Shown: in pieces, positions 5,999 to 10,801 of the stretch
How the letters are laid out: each line of letters opens with the position of its first letter
Position numbering within the stretch: the stretch's first letter is position 1
Origin: Pseudomonadota bacterium
GTDB taxonomy: Bacteria > Pseudomonadota > Gammaproteobacteria > Burkholderiales > Burkholderiaceae
Length of the DNA: 10,801 nucleotides
NCBI GenBank assembly: GCA_021783435.1
Contig: JAJXUC010000132.1
Span: forward strand, 1-10,801
Direction of reading: 5' to 3'
Program-made: the position numbers and the translations under genes
Notes under the pieces: model-generated
Database searches by the model: none
Seen by the model: the letters and a program-made list of their open reading frames with translations, nothing else
What the model was told of the DNA's origin: nothing

Positions 5999-6895
5999 AT
6001 GACCATGTTCAAACAACTCGTCCTGGGCGCCGCGATGGCGCTGGCTTTCACCGCAGTGCAAGCCGAGGCGCTCAGCGGCACGTTGAAGAAAATCAAAGAC
6101 ACCGGCAGCATGACCGTCGGCTATCGCGAGTCGTCCATCCCCTTCTCCTATCTCGACGGCAACGGCAAGCCGATCGGCTACGCCATGGAACTGTGCGGCA
6201 AGATTGTCGATGCAGTGAAGGCCGACCTGAAGCTGCCCAACCTCAAGGTGAACTATGCACCGGTGACGTCGAGCAACCGCATCCCGCTGCTGGAAAACGG
6301 CACCATCGATCTGGAGTGCGGCTCCACCACCAATTCGGTTGCGCGGCAAAAGCAGGTGGCGTTCGGTCCCACCTACTTCGTCATCAACGTCACTGCCGCG
6401 GTGAAGAAGGATTCGGGCATCAACGACTTCGCGCAACTCGGGGGCAAGACCATCGTCACCACCTCGGGCACCACCTCCGTGCCGCTGCTGAAGAAATACG
6501 AAAAAACCAAGGACCTGGATTTCAAGGAAATCTACGGCAAGGATCATGCCGAGAGCTTCCTGCTGATGGCTGACGGCCGCGCCGTGGCTTTCGTCATGGA
6601 CGACATCCTGCTGGCCGGCCAGATCGCCAACTCCAAAGACCCCGCCGCCTACAAGATCCTCCCCGGCTCGCTGCGTAGCGAGCCCTACAGCATGATGCTG
6701 CGCAAGGACGACCCGGAGTTCAAGGCCCTCGTGGACAAGACCATCGACGGTGTGATGAAGTCGGGCGCGATCAACCAGATCTACGCCAAGTGGTTCACCA
6801 GCGCGATTCCGCCCAAAGGCATCAATCTGAATTTCGCGGAAACCGCAGCGATCAAGGAAGCCTTCGCCCACCCCAACGACAAGGGCGTGGAATAA
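5999..6895 (+). CDS. gltI: Periplasmic glutamate/aspartate-binding protein
   Basis: This is the solute receptor of a polar amino-acid ABC importer. The 298-residue precursor begins with a Sec signal peptide of about 22 residues (MTMFKQ, a hydrophobic core, then VQA before the mature EALSG). There is no lipobox cysteine, so the mature protein should be free in the periplasm. It follows E. coli GltI closely: YRESSIPFSY at 42-51, ECGSTTN at 106-112, TSGTTS at 155-160 and FVMDD at 198-202, and a C-terminal region containing AIPPKGINLNF. These segments line the ligand pocket in the family, so acidic amino-acid specificity is likely. It is the first gene of the gltIJKL cluster. A strong stem-loop follows it, which may keep this mRNA abundant relative to the permease genes. 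Confidence 0.95.
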   Translation: MTMFKQLVLGAAMALAFTAVQAEALSGTLKKIKDTGSMTVGYRESSIPFSYLDGNGKPIGYAMELCGKIVDAVKADLKLPNLKVNYAPVTSSNRIPLLENGTIDLECGSTTNSVARQKQVAFGPTYFVINVTAAVKKDSGINDFAQLGGKTIVTTSGTTSVPLLKKYEKTKDLDFKEIYGKDHAESFLLMADGRAVAFVMDDILLAGQIANSKDPAAYKILPGSLRSEPYSMMLRKDDPEFKALVDKTIDGVMKSGAINQIYAKWFTSAIPPKGINLNFAETAAIKEAFAHPNDKGVE

Positions 6896-6945
6896 GCCGT
6901 CTGGCCGCAGCGCGGGCTGCGCCTGCGCTGTCGCCTGCAGATGCA

Positions 6946-6984
6946 TGCTGGTGCCGAACCTGACCTCCAGGGACGGCACCAGCA
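6946..6984 (+). other. Long intercistronic stem-loop between gltI and gltJ
   Basis: An 11-bp perfect stem, TGCTGGTGCCG (6946-6956) with CGGCACCAGCA (6974-6984), is followed inward by small AA/GA internal loops. A second 4-bp stem, CCTG/CAGG, then closes on ACCTC. No T run follows. Structures like this between a binding-protein gene and its permease genes usually slow 3' decay or cause partial termination, which gives more binding protein than permease. Confidence 0.75.
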
Positions 6985-7027
6985 AACGGCCCTCGCACCA
7001 CCGAAGGCCACGGTCTGAAAGCCAGCC

Positions 7028-7756
7028 ATGCTCAAACTCGGCATTTTTTCGCAAAACACCCCGGATGGCGACACCACCTGGGCGATGTCGCTGCTCTCCG
7101 GTCTGGAATTCACCCTCATCCTCGTCGCCCTGGCTTGGATCGTGGGCATGACGCTGGGCTCGCTGCTGGGCGTCGTGCGCACCACCAACAAACGCTGGGT
7201 CGTGGCCTTGGGCGACGCCTATGTGGAACTGTTCCGCAACATTCCGCTGCTGGTGCAATTCTTCCTCTGGTATTTCGTCATCCCGGAGTTCATCCCGCCG
7301 CTCAAGCGCCTGGCCATCGCGATGGATCCGACCCAGTTCCAGTTGCTGACCTCGGTGGTGTGCCTCGGGCTGTTCACCTCGGCTCGCATCGCCGAACAGG
7401 TCAAGTCCGGCATCTTGTCGCTGCCGCGAGGCCAACGCATGGCCGGTTATGCGATAGGGCTGACGCCAGGGCAAACCTATCGCTATGTGCTCTTGCCCAT
7501 GGCGTTTCGCGTCGTCATGCCGCCGCTCACGTCCGAATCGATGAATCTGGTGAAGAACTCGGCGGTGGCCTATTCCATCGGGCTGACCGAGCTGTTCTTT
7601 CGCACGCGCGAGATGGGCGAGATGACCTTCCAGTACTTCGCCGCCTTCGGCGCTGCGACCTTGCTGTACATGGCCGTGGCGTTTTCCATCAATCGTGTGT
7701 TCGCGTGGGTCGAACGTGCCGTGGCGGTGCCGGGATACATCGGCGGGAAAATCTGA
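7028..7756 (+). CDS. gltJ: Glutamate/aspartate ABC transporter permease GltJ
   Basis: GltJ is one of two inner-membrane subunits forming the translocation channel with GltK. The 242-residue protein resembles E. coli GltJ throughout: an N-terminal GIFSQNTPDGDTTW segment, then YVELFRNIPLLVQFF, then ARIAEQVKSGI and SLPRGQRMAGYAIGL. The cytoplasmic EAA-type coupling loop spans about residues 139-157 (AGYAIGLTPGQ ending in LLP) and would contact the ATPase. Several hydrophobic helices are clear, and the C-terminus VPGYIGGKI matches the family ending. The ATG at 7028 is poorly served by a Shine-Dalgarno and lies about 130 bases after gltI. Only one base separates its stop from the gltK start. Confidence 0.95.
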   Translation: MLKLGIFSQNTPDGDTTWAMSLLSGLEFTLILVALAWIVGMTLGSLLGVVRTTNKRWVVALGDAYVELFRNIPLLVQFFLWYFVIPEFIPPLKRLAIAMDPTQFQLLTSVVCLGLFTSARIAEQVKSGILSLPRGQRMAGYAIGLTPGQTYRYVLLPMAFRVVMPPLTSESMNLVKNSAVAYSIGLTELFFRTREMGEMTFQYFAAFGAATLLYMAVAFSINRVFAWVERAVAVPGYIGGKI

Positions 7757-7757
7757 G

Positions 7758-8444
7758 ATGGGTGCGTTCGACTGGTCCGCCATCGTGCAATCGCTGCCCT
7801 TCCTGATGAAGGGCCTGGCCTACACCGTACAACTCACGGTGGTGGCGGCCATGGGTGGCACGCTGTGGGGCATTCTGCTGGCGCTGGCGCGGCTGTCCAG
7901 CATCAAGTCGCTGGCCTGGGTGGCTGCAGCCTATGTGAACCTGATGCGTTCCATCCCGCTGCTGCTGGTCATTTTCTGGTTCTACTTCCTCGTGCCCATC
8001 ATGCTGCAGTGGGTCACGGGTGCAGAGTACCCGCCGCGCATCGGCGCCGAGCGCTCGGCTTACGTCACCTTCATCTTGTTCGAGGGTGCGTATTTTTGCG
8101 AAATCGTGCGGGCCGGCATCCAGAGCATACCCAAGGGCCAGCTCGGCGCGGCCTACGCCATGGGATTCAACTATTCCCAGTCCATGCGCCTAATCATCCT
8201 GCCGCAGGCGCTGCGCAATATGCTGCCGGTGCTGTTGACACAGACCATCGTGCTGTTCCAGGACGTGTCGCTGGTGGCGCTGCTCAACGTCACCGACTTC
8301 GTTGGCGCCGCAGTCAAAATCGCCCAGCGCGACAGCCGCATCGTCGAGATGTACACCTTCGTCGCCGTGGTGTATTTCGTCCTCAGCTACTGCCTGTCAC
8401 TGGGCGTGAGGCTGCTGAACAAGCGCATTGCCATCATTCGTTGA
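7758..8444 (+). CDS. gltK: Glutamate/aspartate ABC transporter permease GltK
   Basis: GltK is the second inner-membrane channel subunit of the importer. The 228-residue protein has the polar amino-acid permease signature: an N-terminal segment with FLMKGLAYTVQLTVV, then YVNLMRSIPLLLVIFWFYF, then EIVRAGIQSIPKGQ. The EAA-type coupling loop spans about residues 130-151 (GAAYAMGFNYSQ, ending in LPQA). The ATG at 7758 starts one base after the gltJ stop and gives the usual length (E. coli GltK has 224). The same frame is open further upstream inside gltJ, but that extension is not family-like. Tight spacing indicates translation coupled to gltJ. Confidence 0.95.
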   Translation: MGAFDWSAIVQSLPFLMKGLAYTVQLTVVAAMGGTLWGILLALARLSSIKSLAWVAAAYVNLMRSIPLLLVIFWFYFLVPIMLQWVTGAEYPPRIGAERSAYVTFILFEGAYFCEIVRAGIQSIPKGQLGAAYAMGFNYSQSMRLIILPQALRNMLPVLLTQTIVLFQDVSLVALLNVTDFVGAAVKIAQRDSRIVEMYTFVAVVYFVLSYCLSLGVRLLNKRIAIIR

Positions 8445-8469
8445 ACACTTCGAACCGAGCCGACCCATC

Positions 8470-9210
8470 ATGTCCATGATCGACATCCAGGCCATCAGCA
8501 AGTGGTATGGCAGCTTCCAGGTCCTGACGGACTGTTCCACCCATGTCGACAAGGGCGAAGTGGTGGTGGTGTGCGGGCCTTCGGGCTCGGGCAAGTCCAC
8601 GCTGATCAAGTGCGTCAACGCGCTCGAACCGTTCCAGAAGGGCGATGTGATCGTCGATGGCATCTCGGTGGCCAATCCCAAGACCCAGTTGCCCAAGCTG
8701 CGCGCCCGCGTCGGCATGGTGTTTCAGCATTTCGAGCTGTTCCCCCATCTGTCGGTGATGGAGAACCTCACGCTCGCACAACTCAAGGTCTTGGGCCGCA
8801 ACAAGCAGGAGGCCATCGCCAAGGGTGAGCATTACCTCGATCGAGTCGGCCTGGGCTCGCAGCGCGACAAATTTCCCGGCCAGCTCTCGGGTGGCCAGCA
8901 ACAGCGCGTGGCCATCGCCCGCGCGTTGTGCATGGACCCCATCGCCATGTTGTTCGATGAACCCACATCGGCACTCGATCCCGAGATGGTGGGCGAGGTG
9001 CTGGAGGTCATGGTCGGCCTCGCCAAGGAGGGCATGACCATGATGGTGGTGACCCACGAAATGGGCTTTGCCCGCAGTGTGTCGAGCCGCGTGGTGTTCA
9101 TGGATGCCGGGCGTATCGTGGAAGACTGCGCGACCACCGAGTTCTTCGGCAATACCAGCGCCCGCAGCGAGCGCGCGCAGCAGTTTCTGGGCAAGATTCT
9201 GGCGCACTGA
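8470..9210 (+). CDS. gltL: Glutamate/aspartate ABC transporter ATP-binding protein GltL
   Basis: GltL is the cytoplasmic ATPase that powers uptake through GltJK. The 246-residue protein has Walker [10 protein letters not shown] (36-44), the Q-loop segment [15 protein letters not shown], signature LSGGQQQR (139-146), Walker B with D163-E164 in [11 protein letters not shown], and the H-loop in [10 protein letters not shown]. This set is typical of polar amino-acid importers and close to E. coli GltL (241 residues). The ATG at 8470, or the ATG two codons later, gives the usual N-terminus before [11 protein letters not shown]; an upstream in-frame ATG at 8428 overlaps the end of gltK and adds unlike residues. 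It follows gltK by 25 bases and completes the transporter operon. Confidence 0.96.
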   Translation: MSMIDIQAISKWYGSFQVLTDCSTHVDKGEVVVVCGPSGSGKSTLIKCVNALEPFQKGDVIVDGISVANPKTQLPKLRARVGMVFQHFELFPHLSVMENLTLAQLKVLGRNKQEAIAKGEHYLDRVGLGSQRDKFPGQLSGGQQQRVAIARALCMDPIAMLFDEPTSALDPEMVGEVLEVMVGLAKEGMTMMVVTHEMGFARSVSSRVVFMDAGRIVEDCATTEFFGNTSARSERAQQFLGKILAH

Positions 9211-9245
9211 TTGGCGCCAACCAGAGTCCGGGGCCGAGGCCCTGG
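9211..9245 (+). other. Palindrome and small hairpin after gltL
   Basis: The 10-bp perfect palindrome TTGGCGCCAA (9211-9220) begins right after the gltL stop. A 7-bp GC-rich hairpin with one G-T pair and a CGAG loop follows (9228-9245). Neither has a T run. They may mark the operon end through Rho-dependent termination or 3' stabilisation, or do nothing. Confidence 0.35.
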
Positions 9246-9343
9246 GCAGGCGCGCATTACTATTTGCTGGCATTTGCAGTGCCCTTGCGTCGCCACGCAG
9301 CGGCCATCCCGCTGGCGTTGCGCAGCCCGCTCCCTCTCCACCC

Positions 9344-10414
9344 ATGCAACAGTTCCAACACACTCAAATCATCCTCGCCCGCCCCGACGACTGGCACCTG
9401 CACCTGCGTGACGATGCGGCGCTGACTTACACCGTCGCGTGGACGGCGACACAGTTTGCTCGCGCCATCGTCATGCCCAATCTCAAGCCGCCGGTGGTGA
9501 ACACCGCACAGGCGCTCGAGTATCGCCATCGCATCCTCGCGGCGCGACCGAAGGGCTCGAGCTTCCAGCCGCTGATGACGCTTTATCTCACCGACACCAC
9601 ACTCCCGGCTGAAATCGAGCGTGCCAAGGCCAGTGGTGCGGTGCATGCGGTCAAGCTCTATCCGGCAGGGGCCACCACCAACTCCGCCAGTGGCGTGACC
9701 GATCTGGACCGCGCCTACCCGGTGTTCGAGGCCATGCAGCAGCATGGCATGCCGCTCCTGATTCATGGCGAAGTCACCGACCCCGAGGTCGACGTCTTCG
9801 ATCGCGAGGCGGTGTTCATCGAGCGCCATCTGCTGCGCATCCGGCATGATTTTCCAGCGCTCAAGATCGTGCTGGAGCACATCACCACGGCACAAGCGGC
9901 AAGCTTCGTGCGCGACCAGGCTGCGGTGGACGCGCGCGGCACGCCGCTGCTGGCCGCCACCATCACCGCCCACCATCTGCTCTACAGCCGCAATGCCATG
10001 TTCAGCGGGGGCATGCGGCCGCATTACTACTGCCTGCCGGTGCTCAAGCGCGAGCGCCACCGCCTGGCGCTGGTGGCCGCGGCCACCAGCGGCGATGCGC
10101 GCTTTTTCCTCGGCACGGACTCGGCGCCGCATGCGCGGGCGCTGAAAGAAGCCGCCTGCGGCTGTGCCGGCTGCCTCACCGCGCCGCATGCACTGGAGTT
10201 GTATGCCCAGGCATTCGAGCAGGCTGGTGCGCTCGACAGACTCGAAGCCTTCGCCAGCCATTTCGGCGCCGACTTCTACGGCCTGCCGCGTAACCCTGGT
10301 CAGATCACTCTGCGCCGCGCGCCCCAGCGCATTCCCGAGCGCCTGTCGTATGTCGGTGGCGACATCGTGCCGCTGGATGCCGGGCAGACCCTGGCCTGGA
10401 GCCTGGTGGCCTGA
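9344..10414 (+). CDS. pyrC: Dihydroorotase, class II
   Basis: PyrC interconverts N-carbamoyl-L-aspartate and dihydroorotate, the third step of pyrimidine synthesis, in the cytoplasm. The 356-residue protein has all zinc-site residues of the E. coli-type enzyme. HLHLRD gives H18 and H20, with substrate-binding R22. K104 in [12 protein letters not shown] is the carboxylated bridging lysine. H141 in LIHGEV, H179 in LEHITT and the catalytic D259 in GTDSAPH complete the site. The length is near that of E. coli PyrC (348). The ATG at 9344 gives the family N-terminus; the frame stays open upstream into gltL, but that extension is not homologous. No Shine-Dalgarno is evident. It lies 133 bases after gltL and is followed at once by a hairpin and rnpB. 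Confidence 0.97.
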   Translation: MQQFQHTQIILARPDDWHLHLRDDAALTYTVAWTATQFARAIVMPNLKPPVVNTAQALEYRHRILAARPKGSSFQPLMTLYLTDTTLPAEIERAKASGAVHAVKLYPAGATTNSASGVTDLDRAYPVFEAMQQHGMPLLIHGEVTDPEVDVFDREAVFIERHLLRIRHDFPALKIVLEHITTAQAASFVRDQAAVDARGTPLLAATITAHHLLYSRNAMFSGGMRPHYYCLPVLKRERHRLALVAAATSGDARFFLGTDSAPHARALKEAACGCAGCLTAPHALELYAQAFEQAGALDRLEAFASHFGADFYGLPRNPGQITLRRAPQRIPERLSYVGGDIVPLDAGQTLAWSLVA

Positions 10415-10435
10415 GCGCCGCCGGACCGGCGGCGC
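10415..10435 (+). terminator. GC-rich hairpin directly after the pyrC stop
   Basis: GCGCCGCCG (10415-10423) pairs perfectly with CGGCGGCGC (10427-10435) around a GAC loop, starting at the base after the pyrC stop. There is no T run; GCGACGATAAT follows. It may insulate pyrC from rnpB with help from Rho, or only stabilise the pyrC mRNA. It occupies the place where the rnpB -35 box would be expected. Confidence 0.6.
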
Positions 10436-10440
10436 GCGAC

Positions 10441-10446
10441 GATAAT
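10441..10446 (+). promoter_or_regulatory. Probable -10 box of the rnpB promoter
   Basis: GATAAT matches the sigma-70 -10 consensus at five of six bases. It ends 6 bases before the probable rnpB 5' end at 10453. The expected -35 position (about 10418-10423) reads CCGCCG, a poor match lying inside the hairpin. Confidence 0.5.
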
Positions 10447-10452
10447 GCAGGT

Positions 10453-10801
10453 GCGAAGCGGGCCGGGCAGTCGCGCTGGCGTGGGGCGACTCACGCGGTG
10501 AGGAAGGTCCGGACTCCACAGGGCAGGGTGACGGCTAACGGCCGTGCGCGGTGACGCGACGAACAGGACCACAGAGACGAGTAAGCGCGGCGCAAGCCGC
10601 GTGGACGTGAAACGCGGCAACCTCCACCCGGAGCAACACCAAATAGGCAGGCGGAGCAGGGCTTTCGGGCCTTGTGAAAGCGCGGCCCGCGCGAGCCTGC
10701 GGGTAGGTGGCAACGAGCCGTTGCGGTAACGCGCGGCCCAGAGGAATGGCTGCCACGTCGGGTAACCGATGCACAGAATCCGGCCTACAGGCCCGCTTCG
10801 C
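10453..10801 (+). ncRNA. rnpB: RNase P RNA, bacterial type A
   Basis: This is the catalytic RNA of RNase P, which removes 5' leaders from precursor tRNAs. The P1 helix is visible: GCGAAGCGGGCC (10453-10464) pairs perfectly with GGCCCGCTTCGC (10790-10801). Conserved blocks are present in order: the P4 region with GAGGAAGGTCCGGACTCC (ending near 10516) and the following AGGGCAGGGTG; ACAGAGACGAGTAA; CCTCCACCCGGAGCAA with CAAATAGG; the P16 arms GCAGGC/GCCTGC (10647-10652, 10695-10700); the L15 GGU that binds tRNA CCA (10702-10704); the P18 hairpin with GTAA loop (10756-10771); and ACAGAATCCGGCCTAC. P12 is a short stem with a GCAA loop (10585-10602). The RNA is about 349 bases if it ends with P1; a few 3' bases may lie beyond the window. 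Confidence 0.96.

Noticed and set aside
9258..9263. TACTAT as a -10 box for pyrC
   Set aside because: No -35 match lies at a suitable spacing, and single hexamer matches are expected by chance.
1..10801. A previously undescribed multi-gene system
   Set aside because: Every sizeable gene belongs to a well-known family in a plausible core context; no unknown gene cluster, reverse transcriptase, nuclease, toxin or repeat array was found.

Overview
The window is about 10.8 kb of GC-rich chromosomal DNA that looks like the core genome of a betaproteobacterium, most likely in the order Burkholderiales. This placement is inferred from three things: the order lolB-ispE-tRNA-Gln-prs-rplY, the compact type A RNase P RNA, and protein sequences close to proteobacterial families. 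A genus cannot be fixed from the sequence alone. I see no transposase, integrase, CRISPR array, phage gene or defence cassette. I also see no stretch over 300 bases without a gene, and no new multi-gene system.

Bases 1-2555 hold the 3' end of a probable lolB (outer-membrane lipoprotein insertion), ispE (isoprenoid precursor synthesis) overlapping it by 4 bases, a tRNA-Gln(UUG) gene, and prs (PRPP synthase). After an intergenic stretch with three small hairpins comes rplY (ribosomal protein L25, long CTC form), which ends at a strong intrinsic terminator (3393-3421). A short spacer with an 8-bp tandem repeat separates rplY from a convergent yciA-type acyl-CoA thioesterase on the minus strand. 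Divergent from the thioesterase is a fused ABC half-transporter of the Atm1/ABCB7 type.

Bases 5999-9210 hold a complete glutamate/aspartate ABC importer in the order gltI (periplasmic binding protein), gltJ and gltK (membrane permeases), gltL (ATPase). A strong stem-loop lies between gltI and gltJ and probably sets the expression ratio. Then come pyrC (dihydroorotase, pyrimidine synthesis), a 9-bp GC-rich hairpin and rnpB (RNase P RNA). The window ends exactly on the last pairing base of the rnpB P1 helix.

Some genes are linked metabolically. Prs makes the PRPP that pyrimidine synthesis uses, and PyrC is a step in that pathway. Glutamate and aspartate brought in by GltIJKL feed nucleotide and amino-acid synthesis, although nothing in the sequence shows co-regulation. 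The most unusual protein feature is an alanine-rich insertion of about 50 residues in IspE, which contains a 15-bp tandem duplication.
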